DNA from: Armillaria gallica
Lineage: Eukaryota > Basidiomycota > Agaricomycetes > Agaricales > Physalacriaceae
Direction: 5' to 3'
Assembly: GCA_037576215.1 (NCBI GenBank)
Contig: JBANDB010000003.1
Location: 4,898,001 to 4,962,000, forward strand
Length of the DNA stretch: 64,000 nucleotides
A model generated the notes under the pieces. The model was not told the DNA's origin, made no database searches, and was given only the letters and a program-made list of their open reading frames with translations. Numbering within the stretch: position 1 is the first letter of the stretch; every line of letters starts with the position of its first letter. This document shows, piece by piece, positions 25,324 to 36,873 of the stretch. The translations under genes and the position numbers were made by a program.

Positions 25324-26780
25324 AAAGCTTCGCACGACTTCTACATTCTGATACATAGCCATTTTCATCTTCTCCTTGTTGTTTTACTTGAACTTTTCTT
25401 TCCCTAGCTTTGCTCGTCTTTGATTCGGCTCTGTTACATGTTTTCGGATGTGAAGTCTCATAGCTGTGACGAATGAGCAATTTAGGTGTTAGCTTCAGAT
25501 TTATCATTGTAATGGGGCGATGGTGATTGGACCATGTGTTGGATATAGATTATACTCTATTTAGCTGGACTGAAACATAGAAGACATTCTTCTATGAACC
25601 TGTAATCGATGAACGATGTGATCTAACATTCGAAGGGTCAGGCATCATTGCGAGACGGAGCTCGCCTGACATGAATAGCCTAAAAAGAATGCCTTGCTAT
25701 GTCGTAAACCGACGATGTCATCCCGAACCGGAGAATCAGTAATACTGACAGGGTCGATGGTACTTGGTAGAAACTTGAACGGTCTAGAAAGGAGACACCG
25801 AGCATCTGGAACACCCAAGACAGGAATGAGACGCCAACCCCTCCTACGACCATAGCCTCTGTTGTCGACCCAAGCCTGCGTGCGGCTCGGTCATCAGATA
25901 TCTACTCTGGATCATCATGCGCATGCGGGGACAACAATATTTGATAAGTATTAGCAAGCCATCCGTTGAAACAGTAAGCAGACCCGAAAGTCCGGCACGC
26001 TGCTTTACAATCAGCCAGATAAAAGACCCACCAAGGAAATCTCTTACCAGTATTGACAAACTCCGTGATGCTTTTGGTATTGACATCGAAATCCGCAGAT
26101 AAGTGAGTCGAGCTAGGATGCACATCCTGCGATCGAGCCAAAGGACTTGGAGTTCGCTACGGAAGTACTTACTAAGCCCGTGAGGATTGAGAAGAGGCGT
26201 GGAATGCTCTATCTCTGGAACGCGAACTTGAACGCGGTCTAGGTGCTCGAAGACCTGGCGTAGATGATAGTATACCATGGCGTGAGAACTACCGGATAGC
26301 AGTCCGATTTACCTAAGGACAAAGGACGAGCACAGGTGGTCGACGGGCGACAGAAATCATAAAGAAGCCATAGAGTCTACAGAGACGGGTGATAAGTAAT
26401 AACCATGCAGTCGACAGGGTCAATTATCGATGAAACTTGAACATGTTTACCATGTAACAAGGGACCGTGGACTTCGAGATGCTCCTCGACTGTCAGAAAC
26501 ATTTTCTGAGAGTCAGGAGTCGGACTAAATCGACAGCGTTGATGAGTTTACAGAGTGTCCTTCAGACCGACGTGTAATAAACGGACAGACTAACTGTGTC
26601 TTGACAAAAGTACAAAATTCATCTTTGATAGCAAGGAGTAGAAACCCAGTGGACTACTTCAATGTTACTTTCCCTGCTTATCTGGTGGATTGCGATCATA
26701 CCGTTTCCACCCACTCAGCTTTCAACGTCGTGTCACGACGTCGTCTCCAGAGTGACCATTCCCACAGGAATCCTTCCGGG
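25324..26780. other. Intergenic stretch with unassigned minus-strand frames
   Basis: A minus-strand frame at 25844-26278 begins MVYYHLRQVFEHLDRVQVRV and has a GTAAGT donor near 26173, but the frames on either side do not join in phase. It may be a degraded gene or an exon of something not seen. No domain was recognised. Confidence 0.35.
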
Positions 26781-29678
26781 CTAGGAGGCGACAAGGTCAG
26801 CTGCTCCTCCGTAGATATCTAGGATGTGAAGGCCGTCAGCACAAACTCGTGACAGAGAAGAAAAATTAAGATGACATACATGGAGAGAGCTTTCACCGAA
26901 CTTCAGCTCGGATGATGCGCATCCCGTCAAAGAAACTCGAAAATCGGCAACCATTCGAGTAAACCGTTCCCAAGTACCTTCTCCATCATAGTCATATACG
27001 TATGGCGTCCAAAACTCTTCGTCTGAGGTGCGATTATCGAAGGTATCGAAGACTTCTTCCCATACAGGATCTCTTGGTCGAATCCGTGCTAATTTCTTTA
27101 GACATTCCTCTGACTCAGATGCAGCAACAATTTTGAAGACAACAAGAAGATTGTCGACTGTAAGAAGGTGTCGCGTGGCGCTCTGCCTGTCCATCGCGTC
27201 GGACAAGTGCTCAAGGCCATCAACATACGCCTCCACGACCAAATAGTGAAAGGTCCAAGGTGTCGCCCGAATCCTATCAAAACACCTATTGTGCACGAAT
27301 GTCTCGTACATGTACGGTGCAATCAGCCGGTGAGAAAATATCTGTCCAGCCCGCATTGGTATCTGCGGCATCCGATCTTCGAGGAGGGTTTGAATAATTT
27401 TGCGTGCCAATACCGGCCATGAAGTACAGAAGGACGCATCCTCCCATTTGGCGTCTAGTTTCATGAGACACATCGTGAAGCTCTCGAGAATGGAGCGTTG
27501 GTCGAGCCAGGAGATATGACTATCAATTGTACCAAATGCATCAGATTGCATCACCGAGCAGAGACTTTCGAAGATGGCAGTCCATCCTTCTCGATCGGTC
27601 TCGTCGGCATCCATGCCTTTAAGGTACGGTTCAAGACAGGCGAGAACCGTGGAAACCAACAATCCTGCGTCGTTCCAAATCCATGCCCGTTCGCATGACA
27701 GCTCAAGCACTGCTAACAACAGTTGAATTTGTACCGGATGCTTGCGATCAGCGATTCTTGCCAACGAAAAGCGACTGTTTCCTCCTGTAAAATGCTCGAT
27801 TAACAGCTTTGCGAGGTATGGGTAAAGGCAGGAATGGATGGCGTCGGTGAAGGAGGCCGGAGAGTCACAGCTCGGAACATCAAGAATTTCGATTTGTGGA
27901 CAGAATTGCCATCCGATACCTTGTACTGCATTACTTCGGAAAGCGAGGGGAGGATCAGCCCAACTGGGAGACCAAAAATCTTGGGGGAATGCCTGAAGCA
28001 GTTTTCGGTAGAGATGGACGTCAAAATGATTGCTCTCTGGGCACAGCAGGCCTCTAACGCCTTCCAAGAGAACATTCTTCAAGATATGGGCCCAGATAAT
28101 GGGTTGCTGGCGTTGCACCTGTTCCTTCGGGGACCCCACAATGGTAGCGCGCAAATACTGGCAGCTAGTTGGATGCAAGTTTACAGCGGTGCCCCAGTCA
28201 ATGACGCCAAAGGACACGAGTTGTGTATGGATATCGAGATGTGGTCGACGAGGAAAGGGCCATGAAATGAGTCCTGGCTCCGCCCGAAAGCGAAGATATG
28301 CACGGAGAAACCGCTCAGCTTTCGCTTCCATGATATCCTGGTTATCTGGACACCACTCCGATTCAAAAGTGCGCTTTATTTCTTGCTGGCACAAAACTGC
28401 AACATCTACAAGTTCGCTTTTCAGCGCGCTTGTAGATTTAAGAGAAAGAGCGCTCATAGATTGTATGGAGATACTCCTTACAATCGGATTGGATGACATA
28501 GAATGGAGCCAAGCCAATGCGCGAGCGTCTGTGGCATAGACGTTATCGTTCACTGCCAGCGCTTCCGCATCTTTCATAGATGATGCTCGAGCCGATGGTG
28601 TTGAATGGACACGGAAAAGTTTGGGAAGGAAGGCATGACAGAATTGACTGTACAATGGATACGCATAAGCAGACAACGGTGTTTTGTAAGGGCATTGAGG
28701 GTAGAAGAGGGGGAGAAAAGTCGTGGCAGAATACGCGAAAAATGTAAGGAGTGACATAGCGCCAACCGTATAAGCGATCTCGATGTGTAAGGGTACAAGA
28801 TAGACGACCAAGCCAAGTAGGAAAAGGCCCAAGGAGGCGTGCATGAGTACGGGAAGTAGCCCAATGATTACTGGCACATGCCAGGTCCGCAATCCCATGT
28901 ATCGAAAATGACGGATTCGGCTGCGGTCTCTTGGAGTGCCCGAGGGTACAGAAATATAATGGTATATCCATTGTTTTGTGAGAACGGCCACCGAGGCGGT
29001 ACTGAGACTGAGGGATAAACTGGTAAAAAACAACCAATTAACCCATGAGTCAAGTATGCTGGGTGTAAAAACGGTGGAAGGGGTGAATCCGGAACGAGAA
29101 ATGTTGTTGACCGGAATTCCGTTAGCAATGGCACGTTGAACACTGATGAGTTCGAAAAGGAGCGACGCGGAGACTTCGCTGTAATCTGCTTGGAGATTCT
29201 GAGAAGTCTGCACGACAAATGTCGAGACAACGGCGGAGAAGAGACCGGCCTAAACACTGTTAGTAATGATACCGAGAGACCAAAACAATACTCACGAATA
29301 CAAGTAGCACATCCAAGCGATCTCTCCAATCATCGACCATATCCGAGTCAAATCGGACGCATTCATCCAGGAAAATCCTCCAAATTCTAGCAAATGGACC
29401 CATTTCTTCGCCTCTTGCGTCTTCAGCATATCTTTGCTCGTAATCCAGTGGGTCATTCCCTGAGGGGAGTTTGTCAGAAATAAATCCAGTAATGAAAACA
29501 AACACAGACCTTTTGCATGAGCACCAGCATGCTCTGGACTTGTTCTCAGCCCAAGAGAGCTGCGATATCGAGGTAAGGATGGCAGAATCTCTGCAACAGG
29601 AGAGTCACTAGAGTTGCGTTCGTCTTCATTTTCGCGGGGATCAGGCATGTTCAGTAATGATGCTAATGAATCGTCCAT
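26781..29678 (-). CDS. DUF6535-type multi-pass membrane protein
   Basis: Three exons. Exon 1 from ATG 29678 (MDDSLASLLNMPDPRENEDE) ends AHAK-G. Exon 2 holds NDPLDYEQRYAEDARGEEMG, then MVDDWRDRLDVLLVF. The long third exon (to the stop at 26781) begins AGLFSAVVSTFVVQTSQNLQ. This N-terminal organisation, with a cytosolic segment followed by four membrane spans (around LLVFAGLFSAVVSTF, NWLFFTSLSLSLSTA, VPVIIGLLPVLMHASLG and GAMSLLTFFAYSAT), is that of the basidiomycete-specific DUF6535 domain. The remaining roughly 550 residues are a soluble, probably all-helical region without a recognised domain. Its function is unknown for the whole family. Length is about 900 residues. Confidence 0.85.
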
Positions 29679-31337
29679 GATGGTCCTGTATTAAAAGGCA
29701 AGGCAGAGTGATAAGATAGACGCCCGGAGGTGTTCCATACCCGCATGGCGCGAGAAGCGAGCTACAGATATGGCCATTTGCATGGGCAGTGGAAGGAATG
29801 AGACAGCACCGAACGGTGTATTGAGTAGACATATTCAATGTGGGAGCAGTTGTAAGAAGGGTGACCACCTTTCGAAGCCATAGAGAGAAGAAAACATGGA
29901 TGCCGTGATGATCGGGTTTGAATTTGATCAATAATCACAAATCACGTCGATTTTGATTCCCAGCTTGGCGCTTGGCACCCATAACGGTGACACGCCTTTT
30001 CCCTCAGAAGCCTGAAATAACAAGTCAACATGCTCACAGCTATTGCTACTGGGGCTACAGTGATTTGAGCACATTACAGCGCTCAGTGGGGGTGGTTCTT
30101 GCACGGCCACCCGAAGTTTACGAATGAGCATCTCTTACCATTTTTGTGTTCGAGTGTCCGAGTTTGATACGCTCGAAGTCCTGTAGACCCGCTAGCATCA
30201 AGTACGTTATTCCTGGTGTATCTATGTGCTCAGGACTTGCTTCATCCTTCTCTCGCGGATATCTCCTTAGCCTCTTCCTTGCGCGCGCTAAGGCCTGAGG
30301 ACTGGACTCGCTTGGCCTTCCATGTCCCGGTAACTATTCCTCCGAAACTTCCTTCTCTCTGTGTATTGTCCGCGAACGGCACGAACTGGTACATGCAACG
30401 GCTGTCTCCTCCTCAGTCTTATATAAATATCTATCCACGTCTCAATTCTAGGAGCTCAACAAACATGTTCGATATGTTGTTCCGCGATTCAGACGCAAGC
30501 CCTTCACAAACCGGACAGACCAGATGCTGTGCTCTCTCGGTCCAACTACAAAGTGTAGATTTAAACGTCTTGGCAAAATTGAGCCCTCTACAGCATCATA
30601 AAATGACGACTTCTACTTGGCGCTACGATATGGCGCTCAGAGATGTAGGATATCCCCGTTCTATTTTGGATATCCCTGACGTTGTATAGCAATGGAGCTT
30701 CTGAATACCGCCGGACAGAGACTCTGACAGCAGCTTTCATTACGCAAAGATGCTTTGTAGCAATCTCTAGGACGGATCACGCCCACTATCTTCGAATCGC
30801 GGTGCTATCGCGCCTCACTCGGGTTTTCCATATGGCCCAGCGGGCATGTGGTTCCCAACAGATCAGTCCCACATCTTTGTTCGTCCGTTCCCCGCATCAT
30901 CTATGCCCATTAATTGAAACGCTCTATTGCTTTGTACAGTCCATGCAATCTTCGATATGCCATAGTCGCCTTCTCCCGTATCCTATTGTTATGGGCAGGC
31001 AGGCCTAGCTCATAAAGCTTATTTCTTGACACCGCCTCGACTTCCACCCTCTACCCAAGTACCTCCGGTTCTCCACAAGGTCACATACCTAAATTTTGAG
31101 AAGCCATCGCCACAATACCCGATACAGCTCTGCTTGAGTCTTGATCCTCAGGTATCCGCTTGTGGCACTCTCCGAAGGTCAAGCGTTGTCATTTTCGAAC
31201 CTCGGGAACTTGAGATTCGCCGGAGGGATGAAATTACTCACTTCCGCTTGTCTTCCGCCACGAAAGAAAACTGCTGTTATTTACAGATAAATCGAACACA
31301 AGTACAGACCGCTAAACATCGAGTTCGGTGTCACAAT
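29679..31337. other. Gene-poor stretch
   Basis: Apart from a possible F-box-family fragment at 30216-30689, only short frames are present. No RNA gene was recognised. Confidence 0.4.
30216..30689 (+). pseudogene. Possible F-box/LRR-family gene fragment
   Basis: The frame contains the string SLRALRPEDWTRLAFHV. It resembles the (A)LRPxDWxRFxxYAxRV motif that recurs in Agaricomycete F-box/LRR proteins. It lacks an F-box, and the following leucine-rich region is not maintained in one frame. The call rests on recalled motif similarity only. Confidence 0.3.
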
Positions 31338-31856
31338 TCACGCCGAATTGGACCGGTGTTCTACGAAATGCTCCCGCGTATCTTCAGAAGGCTCATCTGG
31401 TTCTTCCAACTCCGTACCCACAGTCGTCTCAGGCTGTGAGCTTGTCTGGACTAGTGACGATTTGCCGGCTACAGCATCATTGCCTTCTGTATCTCTGTCA
31501 CAGGCGTTGTGTAGGGAGGTTTCCTCTCTTGTGCCAGGCGCACCCAACAAAAATTCCTTATCCCATCTAGCGTCTGAGTCCGAGTCCGAGTCCAGTTCAT
31601 CGGACTCACTGGATGAAGAGTCTGAGGAGTCGTCGTCATTGATAGCCTGGTCCCCGTCGTATGGTGAGGGCGAAGGATGCTCTAAGCGGTATGAATGTAG
31701 TATATGTGGCCCATCTTTCGAACTCGGAGCCGTCTTCGTTCGTTTGAGAGGGCGAGGAGAAGTCGAAGCCTCAAGGTGACGCTTAGGCCATGGGCGCATG
31801 TATCCGGGAAGGACGGGGCGCTGTATCTTAAATTTGTCGGCTGTGTCGATGTACAT
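31338..31856 (-). CDS. Uncharacterised acidic, serine-rich protein
   Basis: A 172-codon frame starts MYIDTADKFKIQRPVLPGYM in good context (AAAGCCATGT). A basic segment follows (MRPWPKRHLEA, then PRPLKRTKTAPSS, a possible nuclear signal), then a dense Asp/Ser/Glu tract (around DDDSSDSSSSESDELDSDSD) and a polar tail. No domain was seen. Acidic low-complexity tracts like this occur in nuclear proteins. Strong composition bias on both strands also makes the antisense frame long, so the call is moderate. Confidence 0.5.
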   Translation of the reverse strand: MYIDTADKFKIQRPVLPGYMRPWPKRHLEASTSPRPLKRTKTAPSSKDGPHILHSYRLEHPSPSPYDGDQAINDDDSSDSSSSESDELDSDSDSDARWDKEFLLGAPGTREETSLHNACDRDTEGNDAVAGKSSLVQTSSQPETTVGTELEEPDEPSEDTREHFVEHRSNSA

Positions 31857-32169
31857 GGCTTTATGACTTGATTGATGTAGTCGGGTAGGTGGTTGTGAGA
31901 GTGATTCTACTAATCAAGGATGAGTTCCTATAATTAGAGAGAACGCGAGAACAGGGAACGCACGAACTTGCGGTACTGCGGCAACAGCAACTGGATATCG
32001 AAGATGGTCCACAGGTCGTTCCCATATCTTAAGTACCGGAAACTGTGGTTTAGCTCCTTAAAGAAATCCTTTGTTCTTCAACAAGAATACAACACGGTCT
32101 TTTAAGCCCTTGAAGTACAACGCAGAAACGCCAGGGCGGGTAGGTAAGTGCCGAGAAACAACTAGTCAC

Positions 32170-32400
32170 TAAACTGGAACAACATAGCTGGCTTCGGGAA
32201 TGAATGAGGGGAGTGCCTGCCGTAGTTTTGGACGGCAGGCCAGTCCCGCCCGCTATGAACGATGAGGCCGGCCATCCCACGAAGTGAAATAATTCTCTGG
32301 CTGGGAGTAGAACCAGCTTTAAAGTTGTAACGACTTTATGGGCCCACCGAGTGGCGACTGCGTGAGTGAGCGGTGGTCCGATACCTCCGGGCTGATCGAT
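32170..32400 (-). mobile_element. Candidate tRNA-derived SINE-like element
   Basis: Read on the minus strand, GCC-ACTCGGTG-GGC resembles a tRNA D arm. It is followed by a 5-bp hairpin with a 7-nt loop (AAAGT CGTTACA ACTTT), like an anticodon arm. Then GCTGGTTCTACTCCCAGC resembles a T arm containing a near-perfect Pol III B box (GGTTCTACTCC, 32304-32314). About 65 nt further on is a strong hairpin (GCCTGCCG/CGGCAGGC, plus 32215-32240). The loop lacks the universal U33, and no acceptor stem was found, so it is not a functional tRNA. Boundaries are guesses; no target-site duplication was identified. Confidence 0.4.
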
Positions 32401-33173
32401 CATGGATCGATCTCACACCGGCATGCTGCCACTTCACTCAACACCTCTTCAATTTTCAAATCTTTCCGACAGTTTGTACTTGGGAAAGGTTATAGACTGT
32501 TATAGAGTTGACCTTGGAATCTAGCATCCGGCTCTGCCAACACACCACTGATTTCTTCTGAGCTCGATACAAACATGATCATCTGATACTTATAAGTACA
32601 CATCTGGAAAAGCCTACCATAGACCAGCCCCAGTGATGTAGACTGAGCCACGCTATGCAATGATATGTAGCCCATGCCTTCTATGAAGTAATATATTGCA
32701 CAAAGAATGCTACATAGCCCTGTAGTTCCATAGCACGGTGTAGTTCTGCTCGCAATCAATCATGATGACACAATCTAGAATAATGGCCCTGACACAGCAT
32801 TCACTATATATAAACCGCTGCTTGAATTCGCAACTTAGAGAATTTTTTACACCCTCCTCCTAACTCTCAAGTCTCTGAAGTACTGATTCCTCTCAGTCAG
32901 ATACTAGTACTGCTGGAACTACGGAGGAAGATTGGGGTCGAGTACTTGGTAGTAATTCATATTCTGTTTACTCTATCCTACAGTAACTACCGGAATTACT
33001 GTGTATACATACTTGTGAATATAATGACCCATTCCTCATCATATCTTCTCGCAACTTGAACCTGCAGCTGTTTAATTTCAGACTTTCTCAACTGATCCAT
33101 TCTGATGGGGTGCCACCATGCCTGAGAATAAATTTCCGTGATGCGTAATAAATTGCATCATGCCATCGAAGCT

Positions 33174-33225
33174 GTAGCACCCATAGCACTATAGACCATT
33201 GCTGCCATAGTGCGGGTGGTGCTAT
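33174..33225. repeat. Imperfect inverted repeat
   Basis: The left arm around GTAGCACCCATAGCACTAT and the right arm around CATAGTGCGGGTGGTGCTAT are imperfect reverse complements separated by a short loop. The surrounding sequence also repeats CACTATAG-like words. Possibly the end or remnant of a miniature transposable element. Confidence 0.45.
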
Positions 33226-34486
33226 ATGGCACTGGATATTGGGGGGTTAGCTATTAGCACTATAGGCACTACAGGCTCTATATACGGCTATATACCCAAG
33301 GTGCATTTTCCAGATGCATGCCAGCTATCAATTATTGGCAAATTCTGCCCATTATCTTCTGTCTTGCTTCTTTCTACAATAAAGCAGGACCTAGACCCGC
33401 CTTGTGCGTCTTCATCCATCAGCAACGTTTCTTCATGACGCGGAGGCCTGTTCATTCACTGTTCAGAATCGTTACAGCTCTTTGCAGGTGGCTACCTTTC
33501 CCTCATTTTTTCCCCTCAGCCTCGCCAGGCCTGGCTACCTAGTCCTACACCCAGTTTGGTGCTTTCTCCTGTACTACTTTTCCCAATGGATTTATTCAAG
33601 CATCATCGATGTCCTTCAAATCGCTATGCCGAACCGCGACTAGTAGTAAGTACTTCCTCTCGTCGGTGTTCAAGCTGATGGATTCAATATGGAATAACTC
33701 ATAACTCAGGATGTACGTTGGAGCCAAAGTGTACTATGTTATAAATATTAAAGGGCTCAGAAGTAGCACGGAGTAGCAACTGGTTCCAGGTCGGATTTCA
33801 GGGAGCGACCCTACGTTTCAATTTGGTTTCCAGCGTCTTAAAGATGTCCTATCGTTGTCTCAGGATTCCCTGTGCCTTTCACTCTGGACACATCGTCGGG
33901 GTCGAAAATTATAAAATTCTATGACCGCTCTTCAGGGCTGAGTGCTGAGAAACCAAAGTACTCCACTGTTTCACAGACTATGTGGCGCATTCCGGATAAG
34001 AAAGAAAAAAAAAACACAAGGGCTAGGCGCGTTGCGGTCGCCATGCAATTTTAAGGTTTTAGCGTTTGCATCCGCACCCCTGTGGTTTTTCCGCAGCACG
34101 ATCTATTTAGCACGATATAGGAACGGACGTGGAATGTTTCAAATACGGAACGCCGGAATCCGGGATGGATGCGAAGTCAACAAGAGTCACCCTCAGTCGG
34201 AATCTAGCTGCGGACGCATACCATTGCATTCGGGGTCTGAGTGATTTGCGAATTCCCGTTGGATACAGAGGTCAAATTCTGATGAAATTAGTCTGGTATG
34301 TAGGATGTAAATGCAAAGGTAGTGTTTGGTAGGTATACAACAACAACAACAAAACAACATAGATAATGAACCCTGAGATGCAAGTCAAAAGCGTGTAAAA
34401 ATACAGATAAATGTCCCAAAAATCCCGAAACAATATTCCGATGGCGCCCAGTGAGTCCAAACAGTGTTGAAGTGCGTGTGGTTAGC

Positions 34487-35251
34487 CTACGCGCCGCAAT
34501 TGATCATCTCCCAATCATCGCCCGGCCGCTCACTCGACACGTTGATCCAAGGCTCAGTAGTCGATTCCACCATAGTAATGTCTTCCTCGATCCTTTGGTC
34601 GAAGATGTCCAATCCGCGCTCCTTAACAATGCGTTCCAGCTCCCGTGTCGCATGCGCAAGATTCACGGCCAGTCGCGGTCCCATTGTCAAAACCTTTTGC
34701 CCCTCGGGCGTCGTGCGCATGCACGCTTGGACGGCTATCCGATGCAAGTCCGGCTCGCATTTCCCTTTGCGAGGGCGAGTGATAGATGAAGAAAATATGA
34801 GTGAAGGGCGCCGTGAGGGACACAAGGGAGAAGAGACACGTGGCGCTGAAGTGTAGGAGCTCGACGCGATCTGTTCCGGAGACGAAGTGTGGGACCGCTG
34901 CGCGCTACTGTATGGGTGGCTTTTAGGCGCGAGGTTCGAAGCAATAGACGCCTCCAAACACGCCCGGAAGTCCCCCCCTGACGGTGACATGCTCATCTTC
35001 CTTCCACGGCCCCGACCTCTGCCCCTACTCTGTGGCAGGTATAGTGACTGCTGTTGATCCTGCTGCTGGGGCAAGTCCGACAGCGAAAGGAACGAGTGGG
35101 TTCTCCTAAGTCCGGACATTGGGATTCTCTGGCAGTGTTTCTTGTGTGGCGGCTCGTCTTCGAGGCTGGCAGGAGTAATGTCAGTCGATGGAAAGGGACG
35201 TTTATTACAGACAGAGAACGATGAAGTGGCTGAAGGAATCGACGTGGACAT
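34487..35251 (-). CDS. Uncharacterised low-complexity protein
   Basis: An intronless frame of about 254 codons starts MSTSIPSATSSFSVCNKRPF. It contains PPHKKHCQRIP, LRRTHSFLSLSDLP, a Gln run (QQQDQQQ), an RGRGRGRGRK basic repeat (possible RNA- or DNA-binding or nuclear signal) and a Ser/Pro-rich middle. A probably folded C-terminal third follows, from CMRTTPEGQKVLTMGPRLAV to ERIVKERGLDIFDQ. The ATG at 35251 was chosen because the frame upstream has no ATG. No known domain was recognised. The 3' end looks complete (DDWEMINCGA then stop). Confidence 0.6.
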   Translation of the reverse strand: MSTSIPSATSSFSVCNKRPFPSTDITPASLEDEPPHKKHCQRIPMSGLRRTHSFLSLSDLPQQQDQQQSLYLPQSRGRGRGRGRKMSMSPSGGDFRACLEASIASNLAPKSHPYSSAQRSHTSSPEQIASSSYTSAPRVSSPLCPSRRPSLIFSSSITRPRKGKCEPDLHRIAVQACMRTTPEGQKVLTMGPRLAVNLAHATRELERIVKERGLDIFDQRIEEDITMVESTTEPWINVSSERPGDDWEMINCGA

Positions 35252-36873
35252 CAAGGGGTCAAAGACCTGTCAGCGTGGATCCCTCGCGTATTTATACTTG
35301 AGCGTGTCTTTGGTTCCGAATTACATAACCCGGTCTTGCCCTGAAGGTGGCTGTGCAATTATCTTTGCTCATTTCCCAGTTCCGTTGTTCCGCTGCATTG
35401 TCCGCCGAATATGGGCGCTTGTTTTTGTCTTGCCAAGTCTCCTGACTTTTCTTCTGTCTTCTGCCTATGTACTGAGAATACTGAGAATGCTTGCCGAACA
35501 TCTGTAATGTCCGATAACCGAGTCATCAAGCAATCACGGACTCAGCGGATTCAATTGTCTCGCGTCGGTGACTCACAGATATCGTCACACACGTCAAGCG
35601 TGCGGCAGCTTTCTGCGCTTTCTGGTACTTTGTGCGCCTGCGGTCTTTCCCGTTTCTCATCCCGCTGTGGACCCGAGTCCTCCATTCCTGCTTGGTTGTC
35701 TTCAGGTTTGGCCCCGGTAAGTTTCTAATAAAATGTAGGTCGTTTAGGAGTAGTAATGTTCATAATAATTGGCAAAGATGCTGCGTATCATGTATTCATC
35801 ACTCCGATACTCGATGGACGGAACTAAAATAACGCCACAGCATACCGCCGCCCTTGACGTCATGTGGCACTATGGTCGGGAACCTTGGGCCGAGTACCAC
35901 GTCCCGACTTGGAGCCGCCGTCTGGGCCCGCCTTCCCGCCGCCGCGGTGAACTGCTTATCTGCGATACCCCGAACCAGTAGCGTTAGCGTGGACGAAGAG
36001 ATCCACTTGGCGTCTCGACACGCTATCATTCTATGAGCACATGTTCCAAGCATTGTCACCACGCAACCATAGAATTATTTGCTCCAAAGGCATGAGCTAC
36101 GAAGATCATTGCTATTGCAACCCTACATGTAGTGGTTGAATGATATGACGAGTAGTCCGGATTTCCTCTGATCCGGTATCCCTTCTACCATTTCATTGTT
36201 ATGGATAATACGAGATCGAGCCCAGCTGCGCGCCTAGCAAAGTTCACGTAGCTCATTCAGAAGCTGTTCCTTCTTTGTACGACAAGCCGCTGCTTTGGTA
36301 TTTCCCGCATGTCCTTCCTACCACAAAGCCTAGCTACCGGAGGTACTTTGTAGGTCCTGCAACCACTTGCGCCAGATAACCTTTGCCGTCGTTTAATATT
36401 GATGCATGGCTGCTGGTTCGGAGATAGTAGCTCTAATCGCTTATTACACTTGAAACCGATCCACTTGGCACTTCCTATTCATAATATCATTCTCTAGCAT
36501 GACAGCGTTGTAATGAATGCTTGACACGACCTGATCATGATGCCATATATATGGTGTGCGTCAACCGATACTCTTACCGCTATACCACGCTCGAGCACAA
36601 ATGTCCGCGGGCCTCGGCATTGAGTATGAATTGCTTGTTTATTCTCTCCCCGCTCCCCACATGATTTCTCTGCGGCAGGCCGCCAATATTCTGACAAGGT
36701 TGTTCGATTGGTCGCACCTCATCATAAATATACCTTTTGTCCTCTCGCATATTATACCTAGCTCAACTTTCATAATCCGCTGCTTGGGAATTAGCGCATC
36801 ATTCATACTTCATAGCAGCGACCTTCATAGTAAGATGACGCATCCCTGTGTTACTATCACTTTCTTCGTTCGC
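35252..36873. other. Intergenic stretch, nothing recognised
   Basis: About 1.6 kb between the low-complexity gene and the 3' end of the first P450. Only short frames without domains. Confidence 0.45.

Larger units (their letters stand above)
31857..34486. other. Gene-poor stretch with a SINE-like element and an inverted repeat
   Basis: It contains the structured tRNA-like element at about 32170-32400, an imperfect inverted repeat at 33174-33225 and a short AAC microsatellite near 34337-34360. No protein gene was recognised. Confidence 0.45.

Noticed and set aside
25844..26278. Minus-strand frame starting MVYYHLRQVF as a gene
   Set aside because: The good GTAAGT donor does not join in phase with the next open segment, and no domain is visible.
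31348..31779. 143-codon plus-strand Ser/Glu-rich frame
   Set aside because: Mirror of the acidic minus-strand gene; GAN-type codons in one strand make long Ser/Glu frames in the other. The minus strand has the better start context.
32050..32403. 117-codon minus-strand frame as a protein gene
   Set aside because: It coincides with the hairpin-rich tRNA-like element. The open frame is better explained by structured, possibly repetitive DNA than by a protein.
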